64,000 nucleotides of DNA from assembly GCF_024979235.1 (NCBI RefSeq), contig NZ_JANLCM010000002.1, forward strand, positions 186,001 to 250,000, given 5' to 3'. The position numbers and the translations under genes are program-made. This document shows, piece after piece, positions 34,051 to 42,272 of the stretch. Source of the stretch: Herbiconiux aconitum (lineage in GTDB: Bacteria > Actinomycetota > Actinomycetes > Actinomycetales > Microbacteriaceae). The notes beneath the pieces were generated by a model that was not told the DNA's origin, made no database searches, and was given only the letters and a program-made list of their open reading frames with translations. Position 1 is the stretch's first letter, and every line of letters starts with the position of its first letter.

Positions 34051-37000
34051 CTACCCGGCGCGCCTCCTCCGGCGAACGACGACCGTGGCGGCGCCGAGGG
34101 CGAGGAGCAGCGCCGCGACGCCGGCCCAGACCGACGCGTCGAGCCCCGTCGAGGCGAGCGACCCGTCGTGGGGGCCTGCGCCGATCGGAGTTCCCGCGGG
34201 GCCGGCCGGGCCGGTGGGTGCCACGATCTGGATGCCGTCCCACCCGATGAGCGAGCCGTCGACCGCTTGCACGACGATCCGGTGGGTGCCGAGCGGCGCA
34301 TCCGCCGGGATCGTGACGGTCGCGAACCCGGCCGTGCCCACCTCGACCGTGCCGAGCAGGCGCGGGTCGGAGTGCAACCAGACGTTCACCGGCTCGCCCG
34401 TGTGGCCGGCGACCTCGAACGAGATCGATGAGCCGGGGCTGACCGACGAAGGAACGTCGATTCCGCCGCGGGTCGCATCGGTCAGCTGATCGTCGGGCAC
34501 GGGCTGCCCGACGGGTGCCCCGGGCTGACCGGGGTCGGTCGGATCGGTCGGGTCGGTCGGGTCCGTCGGATCCGTCGGGTCGGTCGGATCCGTCGGGTCG
34601 GTCGGCTTCACGTCCACCGTGAGCGTCCGCACCGCCGACAGGTCCACCGCGCCGTACGGGTCGGCCGACGCCACGTACCAGCCGTGGAGGCCGTTCGGAA
34701 GCCCCGACCATTTCGTGCTGAGCCGGGTTCCGCTCGCGACATCCGGGAACGAACCGATGGTGTTGGTCGTGAGGATGTCGGCTGTGAACGAGTCGGTGGC
34801 GAGCGTCTTCGTCTTCGGCGTGATCCCGAGGTCGGCGTAGGGGAGCGAGAACTCCTGCGCCCCCAGGTCGAGCGTCGGGTCGTCGGAGTCGAAGTCGTCG
34901 AGGTAGGGCGAGTAGGTGCGAACGGTCATCTTCTGCCCCTGGTTGTCGAAGTGCAGCAGGCGGATGTACGCCTGACCGCCTTCGGGCAGCCCCTGGAAGT
35001 CGAACAGCATCGCGTAGACGTTGCGGTCGGGGGTGCCGTCGCCGTTGTCGTCGTACTGGTCCACCCGTGTGTACGCGTCGTGGTAGTGGCCGCAGAAGAC
35101 CATCTTGACGTTCGGGTTCGGCTTGATGACCTTATCCGTGATGCGCTGGGGGATCGGTCCCATGCCGCCGGTGGTGAGGATGTACTCGTGCATGTCGAGG
35201 ATGACGGTGCGCTCGGGGTACTTCTTGATCACCTCGTTCATCCAGGCGAGCTCAGCGTCTCCCGGGTCCCAGCCCATGTAGAGCACCATGAAGTCGATGC
35301 CGCCGGCCGAGATGAGGTCGTAGTGGCCCCGGTTGTCCTGGTAGCTCTCGCCGTACCACGGGTTGCCCTCGTAACGCTTCTCGCCGAAGTACTGGCTGAA
35401 CTGCTCGTAGTCGTCTTCTTTGTGGCCGACGTCGTGGTTGCCGGCGACGATGCCGTAGGGCAGTTTCGCGTCGTCGAGCATCCGGTAGGCGTTGTCGGCG
35501 TTGACCCACTGGTGCAGGTCGTCGGACTTGTCGACGACGTCGCCGGTGTGGAACACGTACTGCAGGTTGAGGTTCTGCCGCTGGTTGAGGAAGAAGTTGT
35601 GGATCTCCAGCTGGTGCTCGTAATGGTTGTCGTTGTAGTACTGGGTGTCGGTCTCCCAGCCGAAGGTGTAGTCGTAGTCGCTGCGCGGGGTCGCGCCCTC
35701 GGAATACGGTGTGACCTCGGTCGAGCGGTCGGAGAGGTTCGCACCGGCGAACCCTTCCGAGTGCTGCACGAGCACGGTGATCTTCCCGTCGGTGACGTGG
35801 TCGGCCGCGGGCACGAGTGCGTCGAGCGTGAAGTCGGTCGGGGCGCCGCCCGTCGTGACGTAACGGTCGACCTCCTCCCAACTCCCGGTCGAGGCGTTCA
35901 GCACGTACATCAGCACCTTGGCGTCGGCGTTCGCCGACCCGGCCCAGGCCAGACGAGCCTGGAAGTCGGTGCCAGCATCCGCCGGAACGGCGACCTCGAA
36001 CATCTCGTAAGGGAACGCGGCGTCGGAGGATGCCGTGGCCGCGAGGCCGTCGGTGCCCGTCATCGCTGCGAGGTCGTCGCCCGTGAGCAGCTGCTTGGCG
36101 GTGCGGTCGGTGGTCTCCGCCTCGCCGGTCTCGCCTCGGTAGCTGGTGACGGATGCGTCGGCCGGGCCGAAGCGGTAGGCCTCGTCGAATTCCACGTCGA
36201 GCTGGTCGCCGCTCGGGTCGGTCGCGGTGGCGGTGAGGTCGACGTCGCCCGAGTCGAGGATGGCCCCGTCGGCGGGTGACTCGAGTTCGGTGCCGGGCTG
36301 CTCGTCGGGCGTGGTGAAGCCGATCGTCTTCGCGGAAGCGTTTCCGAGCTTGTCCCGCGCCGAGAGCACGAGCGAGTGGCTCCCCGAGTTGAGCGTCACC
36401 GACGAAGTGGCGTAGGGCAGGGCGACCTTCCAGCCGTCGAGGGTCGCGGTGAGCGTGTCGAGGCCGGAGCCGGCATCCGTCGCCGCGCCGTCGATCGTGA
36501 ACGTGCCGCGGTACTCCGTGCCTTCGACCAGCGTCGACGTCACGTCGGGAGCCGCGTTGTCGACCGAAACGGTCTGCTCGGCGTGCTGGTCGCCGTTGTC
36601 GGCGGAGACGAGGTGCGAGCCGTCGGCCACCGCCGTGGTGTCCCATTCGGTCGAGGCCGCCACGAAGGAGGCGTCGGGAAGGGTGAAGTGCGCGTCGTAG
36701 AAGTCGAGCGAACCGCTCGAGTCGCCCATCTTCAGCACCTTCTCCGGGTCGTCGTAGCCGGCCGGGCGGATGACGCGACCATCCGGCATCACGAGGCGGA
36801 GGTTCTTGATCGTGAAGTTGTCGTTGTTCTCGTTAGGGTCGATGGTCGGAGCCGCCTTGGTGCCGGCGTAGACCGAGACGACGAGCTCCTGGCCCTGCGT
36901 GACGTACTTCAACGGCACCGGGGTCGAGATGGTGTCGTAGCCCACGGGGATGCCGTCGTCGAAGATGTGCAGCACATCCGAGCCGATCAGCACGCCGTTG

Positions 37001-39516
37001 CGGAAGAACACGTTCACGCCGCCGGCCTCGAACACGAAGTACGGCTCACTCTCGAGCGACCGCTTGGTCGGCATGACGGAGCCGTCGACGCTCAGCGTGA
37101 GGCCGTCGGCCGCGCCCTCGGTCGCGGCGGAGAGGGTGGTGGTGCCGTTCACGAACTGGCCGTCGGTGACGTTGAGGCGCACCGGGGAGTCGTCGACGCC
37201 GTCCACCGCCAGGTGCTTCACCTCGGTCGTCGTCGTGTTCGTGCCGTCGCCCGCGACGAGGTAGTACTCGAGCCAGCGGGTGCCCATCAGGTCGACCGAC
37301 GGCACCCGGTAGTCGTAGACATCCGGGTCGTCGGCGTCGTCGGCGGTGAGGTTGATCTCCCGGTACGCGTCTTCGACGTTGTTGCGGAGGTGCAGGGTCA
37401 GCGACCGCACCTGCACGTCGTCGGTCACCGTCAGGTCGAGCGGGAAGTCGACCGCCGGGTCGATCGAGCTCGCCGTGCCGTCGGTCACGACCGGGGCGAC
37501 GCTGTCGTCGGGAACGATCATGAGGCCCGACGGCACCTGCGGGGCGGTCACCGATCCCGGTGTGGCCGACGATTCGCCGAGCAGCTTCTGCCGGTGGAGG
37601 TCGGCCGCGTCGAAACCGAACTGGGTGCCCTGGTTGGGCACCACGTCGTCGGCTCCGGCCAGGTTGTAGTACGCCTTGTTCACGCTGAAGCCCGTGTTGG
37701 TCGCGATCTCGATGCCGCGCGGGCTTCCGTTGGCCATCCCGGCGGCGTCGATCGTCACGAGGTCGGTGCCCAGGGTGAGCGAGGTTCCGAACTGCCGGTT
37801 GAAGTCGGCGTCGGTGAGCGCGTCGTTCGGCCCGTTCTTGATCCAGAACACGAGCGTCTTGCCGGCCGGGATGACGACGCTGGCCGGCACGGAGGGCCAG
37901 AGCGCCGTCTGGCTGTTCGACAGGTCGTCGAGGGGGTAGAGGTAGGTGAGTTTGTAGTCGCCGAAGTCGATCGGCGACGAGGTCGCGTTGTAGACCTCGA
38001 TGAACTCGTAGCCGTCGGCGGAGCCCACGTTCGTGGAGTCGGGCATCAGCTCGGTGATCTGGAGCGGAGCGGTCACGATGCTCGGGTCGGGCTGCGGCGT
38101 CTGGCCGGGGTCGCCGGGCCCGTCGGTCGGCGTGGGGGTCGGTGTGGAGGTAGGGGTCGGTGTCGGCGTCAGGGTCGGCTCGGGCGTGGGTGTCGGCTCG
38201 GGCGTTCCGGTCGGAGTCGGGGTCGGTGTGGGCTCGGTGCTGCCGCCGCCGATTGCCGCCGGGTCGACGAGACCCGGGGTCGGCACGGCGAGGGCTTCGA
38301 AGACATCGAGACCGCGAGCATCCGGGTCGACGGGAAGGGCGAAGTCCGCGCCCTTGTCGGTGCCGACCGACCCGGCCGGGTAGACCGACCAGCTGATCGA
38401 CGCGTCGGCGCCGTCGACGATGCGGATGCCGCGGTCACCACCATTGGCCATGCCCGCCTGCCCGGTGACACGCACGATCGGGTAGCTGCCGGCGCCCGCC
38501 GGGAAGTGCGCCCGGAAGTCGGCCTCGGTGAACGCGGAGGTGTCGACCGTCGACGTGGAGTAGTCGAGCCAGAACACCACGGATGCGCCGCCGGGGATGA
38601 CCGTTCCGGCCGGGAGGGTGAGCGGAACGTCCTTCGAACGGTCGTCGGAGTTCGTGTAGATGTAGGCGAAGCTGATGCCGTCGACATCGACGTTCACATC
38701 GCTCGTCGTGGTGTTCGCGACCTCGAAGAACTCGAAGTTGTCGTAGCCCACGTTGTCGGGCACGATCTCGGTCACGACCAGGGGGAGGTGCGCCGAGGGC
38801 TCGGGTGTGGGGGTGGGAGTGGGCTCCGTGCCTCCACCGACGGCAGCGGGGTCGACGACGCCGGGGGTCGGGGTGGCGAGGCTCGCGAAGACGTCCATCG
38901 CCGGCGACCCGGGTGCCGCCGGAATCGAGAACTGAGCACTCTTGTCGGCGCCCACGGAGCCTTCGGGATAGGTCGACCAGCTGATCGACGCGTTCGATGC
39001 ATCCACGATCCGGATGCCGCGCGGCCCCGAGTTCGCCATGCCGCTCTGTCCGGTGACCCGAACGACGGGGTAGTCGGCCGCGGGGGTGTCGCCCGCGAAG
39101 TGGGCCCGGAACTCGTCGACGGTGAATTTCGAGGTGTCGACGGTCGTCGTGGCGTAGTCGAGCCAGAACACCGTCGATGCACCCGCGGCCACCACGGTGC
39201 CGGCCGGCACCGTCAGCGGCACGTCCTTGGTGCGGTCGTCGGAGTTGACGTAGATGTAGTCGAGCCCGATGCCGGATGCGGTCAGGTCGATGTCGGCATG
39301 CGTCGTGTTGTAGACCTCGAAGAACTCGAAGTTGTCGTAGCTCACGTTGTCGGGCGTGATCTCCGTCACGACGAGGGCGGGCGCCGGTGCCGGCACCGCT
39401 CGCACGACCGGCTCGGCCGCGGTGGCGGGCGAGACGGCGAGAAAACCGACGCCGAGCGTCGTCGCGGTGAGGAGAGCAACGGCGGATCCCGAGAATCGTC
39501 GAGAGCGGTGTGACAT
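34051..39516 (-). CDS. Large secreted protein: three lamin-tail domains, metallophosphoesterase, LAxTG sorting signal
   Basis: An 1821-residue cell-surface protein. A signal peptide (cleavage after about residue 34, SPATAAEP) is followed by lamin-tail domains near residues 45-220, 242-430 and 484-690, joined by proline/threonine linkers (PTPTPTPEP). Residues about 700-1270 look like Ig and adhesion modules. A calcineurin-type phosphoesterase spans about 1285-1560, with TDTQYY, HTGDVVDKSDD, AGNHDVGHK and CGHYHDAYTR. A tandem DPT linker lies near 1640. The C-terminus has LASTGLD near 1785, a membrane helix and RRRRRAG, a class E-type sortase signal. It may hydrolyse extracellular phosphoesters or nucleic acids. 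It appears to be a single-gene unit. Confidence 0.88.
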   Translation of the reverse strand: MSHRSRRFSGSAVALLTATTLGVGFLAVSPATAAEPVVRAVPAPAPALVVTEITPDNVSYDNFEFFEVYNTTHADIDLTASGIGLDYIYVNSDDRTKDVPLTVPAGTVVAAGASTVFWLDYATTTVDTSKFTVDEFRAHFAGDTPAADYPVVRVTGQSGMANSGPRGIRIVDASNASISWSTYPEGSVGADKSAQFSIPAAPGSPAMDVFASLATPTPGVVDPAAVGGGTEPTPTPTPEPSAHLPLVVTEIVPDNVGYDNFEFFEVANTTTSDVNVDVDGISFAYIYTNSDDRSKDVPLTLPAGTVIPGGASVVFWLDYSTSTVDTSAFTEADFRAHFPAGAGSYPIVRVTGQAGMANGGDRGIRIVDGADASISWSVYPAGSVGTDKGADFALPVDPDARGLDVFEALAVPTPGLVDPAAIGGGSTEPTPTPTPTGTPEPTPTPEPTLTPTPTPTSTPTPTPTDGPGDPGQTPQPDPSIVTAPLQITELMPDSTNVGSADGYEFIEVYNATSSPIDFGDYKLTYLYPLDDLSNSQTALWPSVPASVVIPAGKTLVFWIKNGPNDALTDADFNRQFGTSLTLGTDLVTIDAAGMANGSPRGIEIATNTGFSVNKAYYNLAGADDVVPNQGTQFGFDAADLHRQKLLGESSATPGSVTAPQVPSGLMIVPDDSVAPVVTDGTASSIDPAVDFPLDLTVTDDVQVRSLTLHLRNNVEDAYREINLTADDADDPDVYDYRVPSVDLMGTRWLEYYLVAGDGTNTTTTEVKHLAVDGVDDSPVRLNVTDGQFVNGTTTLSAATEGAADGLTLSVDGSVMPTKRSLESEPYFVFEAGGVNVFFRNGVLIGSDVLHIFDDGIPVGYDTISTPVPLKYVTQGQELVVSVYAGTKAAPTIDPNENNDNFTIKNLRLVMPDGRVIRPAGYDDPEKVLKMGDSSGSLDFYDAHFTLPDASFVAASTEWDTTAVADGSHLVSADNGDQHAEQTVSVDNAAPDVTSTLVEGTEYRGTFTIDGAATDAGSGLDTLTATLDGWKVALPYATSSVTLNSGSHSLVLSARDKLGNASAKTIGFTTPDEQPGTELESPADGAILDSGDVDLTATATDPSGDQLDVEFDEAYRFGPADASVTSYRGETGEAETTDRTAKQLLTGDDLAAMTGTDGLAATASSDAAFPYEMFEVAVPADAGTDFQARLAWAGSANADAKVLMYVLNASTGSWEEVDRYVTTGGAPTDFTLDALVPAADHVTDGKITVLVQHSEGFAGANLSDRSTEVTPYSEGATPRSDYDYTFGWETDTQYYNDNHYEHQLEIHNFFLNQRQNLNLQYVFHTGDVVDKSDDLHQWVNADNAYRMLDDAKLPYGIVAGNHDVGHKEDDYEQFSQYFGEKRYEGNPWYGESYQDNRGHYDLISAGGIDFMVLYMGWDPGDAELAWMNEVIKKYPERTVILDMHEYILTTGGMGPIPQRITDKVIKPNPNVKMVFCGHYHDAYTRVDQYDDNGDGTPDRNVYAMLFDFQGLPEGGQAYIRLLHFDNQGQKMTVRTYSPYLDDFDSDDPTLDLGAQEFSLPYADLGITPKTKTLATDSFTADILTTNTIGSFPDVASGTRLSTKWSGLPNGLHGWYVASADPYGAVDLSAVRTLTVDVKPTDPTDPTDPTDPTDPTDPTDPTDPGQPGAPVGQPVPDDQLTDATRGGIDVPSSVSPGSSISFEVAGHTGEPVNVWLHSDPRLLGTVEVGTAGFATVTIPADAPLGTHRIVVQAVDGSLIGWDGIQIVAPTGPAGPAGTPIGAGPHDGSLASTGLDASVWAGVAALLLALGAATVVVRRRRRAG

Positions 39517-39828
39517 GGGTGTCGCCTTCGGATCAGTGGCACAAACCCTGTGACGGTAGGAGTCCGCGGCGACTCACCGGCATCCGTCAGCTGAATGCCA
39601 GGTTTCCTCCTGGTGTCTCACAACCGACTCGGGCGTGTCGGCTCCATTGGGTCGTCGACGCTGCGCCGTGTAGTCTGGGTCACTGAACTTCGGCGAGGGA
39701 TGCACGCCCCTGAGTGCGCATCCGTAATCGACGCGGTGGATCTGGCCTAGCACGTCTTTCCTCTCGCTTCACGCGGTCGAGTTGAACAATTACGAGTGCG
39801 GGCTGATCGGCTCGCGAAGGAGCACACA
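39517..39828 (+). promoter_or_regulatory. Promoter and about 145-nt leader of rplY
   Basis: This 312-base gap has no gene. A -10 box TAGTCT at 39671-39676 would start a transcript near 39683, leaving a leader of about 145 bases before rplY. A hairpin at 39698-39723 (GGATGCAC pairing with GTGC..ATCC, with a GC bulge) lies in it, and GAAGGAG precedes the ATG. The left part should hold the promoter of the minus-strand surface protein; I see no clear box there. Confidence 0.5.
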
Positions 39829-40452
39829 ATGGCAGACGACACCCGGGTTTCCGCAGAGACCCGCACCACCTTCGGCAAGGGCGCTGCGCGCCGCATCCGC
39901 GCCGCCGGCAAGATTCCGGCCGTCATCTACGGCCACGGCACCGAGCCCCAGCACGTGACCCTCCCGGGCCACCAGGTCGGCCTCATCCTGCGCAAGGCGA
40001 ACGCGGTTCTCGAGCTCGACATCGAGGGCAAGGAGCAGCTCGCGCTGGTCAAGGATGTGCAGAAAGACCCCGTGCTGCAGATCATCGAGCACATCGACCT
40101 CATCGTCGTGCGCAAGGGCGAGAAGGTTCAGGTCGAGGTTCCGATTCACCTCGAGGGCGAGTCGTACTCGGGCACCATCGCCACGCAGGACGCATCGACC
40201 ATCCTCGTCGAGGTCGAAGCCACGAACATCCCGGAGCGCATCGTCGTCTCCATCGAGGGCCTCGAAGAAGGCACCCTCATCCACGCCAAGGACGTCGAGC
40301 TGCCGAGCGGTTCGAGCCTCATCAGCGACGAAGACCTCGTCATCGTGGGCATCACTATCCCTGCCGCGGTCGAGAGCGAAGAGAACGCCGCAGGCGAGGG
40401 CGAGTCGGAGACGGCCGACGCCGCGTCCGACTCCGACGAGAGCGCCGAGTAG
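39829..40452 (+). CDS. rplY: 50S ribosomal protein L25/general stress protein Ctc
   Basis: A 207-residue L25 of the long Ctc type that binds 5S rRNA. The N-terminal L25 domain has RTTFGKGAARRIRAAGKIPAVIYGHG near residue 11. The TL5-like C-terminal domain has VQVEVPIHLEGES and GLEEGTLIHAKDVELP near residue 140. The end is a very acidic tail (ESEENAAGEGESETADAASD). The ATG at 39829 has a GAAGGAG binding site and lies behind a long leader. pth follows after 39 bases, the usual rplY-pth pair. Confidence 0.95.
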   Translation: MADDTRVSAETRTTFGKGAARRIRAAGKIPAVIYGHGTEPQHVTLPGHQVGLILRKANAVLELDIEGKEQLALVKDVQKDPVLQIIEHIDLIVVRKGEKVQVEVPIHLEGESYSGTIATQDASTILVEVEATNIPERIVVSIEGLEEGTLIHAKDVELPSGSSLISDEDLVIVGITIPAAVESEENAAGEGESETADAASDSDESAE

Positions 40453-40491
40453 CCCTCACGCTCCGAAGCGCATTCGAGAACCACTGACGAC

Positions 40492-41082
40492 GTGAGTACG
40501 GATCTCTGGCTCGTGGTCGGGCTCGGTAATCCCGGGCCCGGCTACGCAGCCAACCGTCACAACGTGGGGCAGATGGTGGTCGCCGAACTGGCGAATCGGA
40601 TGCGCGCGACCTTCAAGTCGCACAAGGCCAACGCGGTCGTCGCCGAAGGGCGCGTGGTGCCGGGCGGTCCGCGCTTCGTGCTGGCGAAGGCCAACACCTA
40701 CATGAACGTCTCCGGCGGCCCGGTCAACGCGCTGATGAAGTTCTACGACATCGCGCCCGACCACGTCATCGTGGTGCACGACGAGCTCGACATCCCCTTC
40801 GACACAGTGAAGCTGAAGGCCGGGGGCGGGCACGGGGGCCACAACGGACTGCGCGACATCATCGCCGCGTCGGGAAGCGCCGACTTCATCCGGGTGCGCG
40901 TCGGCATCGGCCGTCCGCCGGGCCGGCAGCAGGCGGCCGACTTCGTGCTGCAGAACTTTTCGTCGACCGAGCGCGAGACCCTGCCGAACCTCATCGTCGA
41001 CGCCGCCGACGCGGTCGAACTGATCGCCTCGGAGGGTCTGACGGCGGCGCAGCTCAAGCTGCACACCGCGCCGCCGGCCTGA
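40492..41082 (+). CDS. pth: Peptidyl-tRNA hydrolase
   Basis: A 196-residue Pth that releases peptide from stalled peptidyl-tRNA. The catalytic segment [24 protein letters not shown] near residue 8 holds the essential His and Asn. The middle [15 protein letters not shown] and [13 protein letters not shown] near residue 95, and [15 protein letters not shown], complete the family pattern. The GTG start is at 40492. A perfect 26-bp-arm hairpin begins six bases after the stop. Confidence 0.96.
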   Translation: MSTDLWLVVGLGNPGPGYAANRHNVGQMVVAELANRMRATFKSHKANAVVAEGRVVPGGPRFVLAKANTYMNVSGGPVNALMKFYDIAPDHVIVVHDELDIPFDTVKLKAGGGHGGHNGLRDIIAASGSADFIRVRVGIGRPPGRQQAADFVLQNFSSTERETLPNLIVDAADAVELIASEGLTAAQLKLHTAPPA

Positions 41083-41087
41083 CCGCC

Positions 41088-41157
41088 GGACTTCGCCAAA
41101 CGAGGCGGCAACCTCGGCCCCCTGCGGGGTCGGTTGCCGCCTCGTTTGGCGAAGTCC
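41088..41157. terminator. Bidirectional terminator with 26-bp perfect arms
   Basis: Bases 41088-41113 are perfectly complementary to 41132-41157 (arm starts GGACTTCGCCAAACGAGGCG). The 18-base centre can also pair (GGCCCC with GGGGTC), making an almost continuous 70-base hairpin. It fills the gap between the pth stop (41082) and the convergent gene's stop (41162). Confidence 0.85.
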
Positions 41158-41161
41158 GATG

Positions 41162-41848
41162 TCAGCGCTGCAGCAGCTCCGGCGTGGCGGCGAAGAGTGC
41201 CGCGTAGAACACGATCAGGCTGACGATCGGCGCGAGCACGCTGCAGACGATCGCGAGGATGCCGAACAGGCGACCGCGATTCGTGGCCGTGGCGACGATG
41301 CCCTGGATGAGCGCCCAGAGTCCGAAGATCGCGGCGAAGAGCAGGGTGGCGACCATGCCGAACACGGCCCCGGAGCCCGCGGCCAGTTCGTCGGCGGGGA
41401 TCTGCGAGACATCGATGGTGCCATCGGCGTAGTACGCCATCAGCGGCGAGAAGCCCTGGGCGACGAACACGCTGGCGATGGGAGAACCGATCAGCAGCAC
41501 GAGCCCGACCACGAAGGCGATGATTCCGACGGTCTTGGGTCGTGGGGCCGCCGACGCCAGTGCCTGGCCGGGGTATGCGTACGCCGACCCCGCCGACCCC
41601 GCCGATCCGAGGGGGCTCTGATAGCCGGTGTACTGCGGTGCAGGCGCCGGCGGTTGAGCGTACTGCGGTGCGGGGGCCGCGGGCGGCGGAGTGACCGCTG
41701 CCGGGGGAGCGGTCGGCGTCGCGGGGGTGGGCGCGTATTCTCCGAAACGCGGTCGTTCCCGCTGCGGCGGGGCGGCGGTTGCGGCGGATGCGTCTGGTGC
41801 GGCGGATGCGTCAGTCGGGGTGGAGTCGTCGGGTGGCGTCGTGGTCAC
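41162..41848 (-). CDS. Proline-rich membrane protein (DUF4190-like)
   Basis: A 228-residue membrane protein. The first 100 residues are low complexity, rich in Pro, Ala, Thr and Gln-Tyr (APAPQYAQPPAPAPQYTGY). Three or four membrane segments follow: VGIIAFVVGLVLLIGSPIASVF, FGMVATLLFAAIFGLWALIQGI and LFGILAIVCSVLAPIVSLIVF. This layout is common in actinobacterial DUF4190-type proteins of unknown function. It starts divergent to mfd across a repeat-filled 424-base gap and ends at the 70-base hairpin. Confidence 0.75.
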   Translation of the reverse strand: MTTTPPDDSTPTDASAAPDASAATAAPPQRERPRFGEYAPTPATPTAPPAAVTPPPAAPAPQYAQPPAPAPQYTGYQSPLGSAGSAGSAYAYPGQALASAAPRPKTVGIIAFVVGLVLLIGSPIASVFVAQGFSPLMAYYADGTIDVSQIPADELAAGSGAVFGMVATLLFAAIFGLWALIQGIVATATNRGRLFGILAIVCSVLAPIVSLIVFYAALFAATPELLQR

Positions 41849-41982
41849 GGTGTCCTCGGGTTCGTTCGTGCGGTTCGCCGCTGTTCGCGGCAGGCACCTA
41901 TCGCCCAGACTCTACTCGTCGCACCCCACCACTGCGGCGCACGCGAGCCCGCCGGAACGCGTCGCCGTGTGCCCGATCGCGC

Positions 41983-42049
41983 CTCACCACCAGCGGCGCG
42001 CAGCGGGCTCGGCGGAACGCGGCGGCGTGACGTCGCGTTCTGCGGTGAG
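41983..42049. repeat. Family A palindromic repeat, shortened unit
   Basis: A 67-base unit from CTCACC to GCGGTGAG, with the core GGCGGCGTGACGTCGCG as in the 25-kb cluster but with a shorter left half. It is part of a 148-base tandem duplication (next copy at 42150-42264). The gene-free gap 41849-42272 holds only these repeats and the mfd promoter. Confidence 0.75.
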
Positions 42050-42076
42050 AGCGCCCGGTGCGTGGGCTCCCGAGTG

Positions 42077-42197
42077 CTTCACCGCAAGACGCGCCGCAGC
42101 GGCGGCGGCGCGTAATCAGCACAGCCGCGCCGCAGCAGCGGCGGCGCGTAGCGGGCCCAGCGGAACGCGGCGGCGTGACGTCGCGTTCCGCGGTGAG
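42077..42197. repeat. Family A palindromic repeat, extended unit
   Basis: A unit from CTTCACCGCAAG to GCGGTGAG with two left-half hairpins (around 42092-42112 and 42126-42148) followed by one right-half core. The sequence just before it (GTGGGCTCCCGAG) is repeated at 42210-42221, marking the duplication. Confidence 0.75.
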
Positions 42198-42224
42198 AGC
42201 GCCCAGTTCGTGGGCTCCCGGGTA

Positions 42225-42260
42225 CTTCACCGCAAGCCGCGCCGCAGCAGCGGCGGCGCG
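42225..42260. repeat. Family A palindromic repeat, half unit touching the mfd promoter
   Basis: Left half only (CTTCACCGCAAGCCGCGCCG then GCGGCGGCGCG). It ends directly against the TAGACT -10 box of mfd, so it occupies the position of the -35 region. Confidence 0.7.
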
Positions 42261-42266
42261 TAGACT
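42261..42266 (+). promoter_or_regulatory. -10 box TAGACT for leaderless mfd
   Basis: TAGACT is followed by six bases and the GTG of mfd at 42273. There is no ribosome binding site in that space, so a leaderless mRNA is likely. Confidence 0.55.
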
Positions 42267-42272
42267 AGCTCG

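Noticed and set aside
34535..34615. Tandem DNA repeat as a separate element
   Set aside because: It is the in-frame DPT linker of the surface protein and needs no separate explanation.
38100..38240. GT-rich low-complexity stretch as a possible repeat element
   Set aside because: It encodes the Pro/Thr linker between lamin-tail domains of the surface protein.
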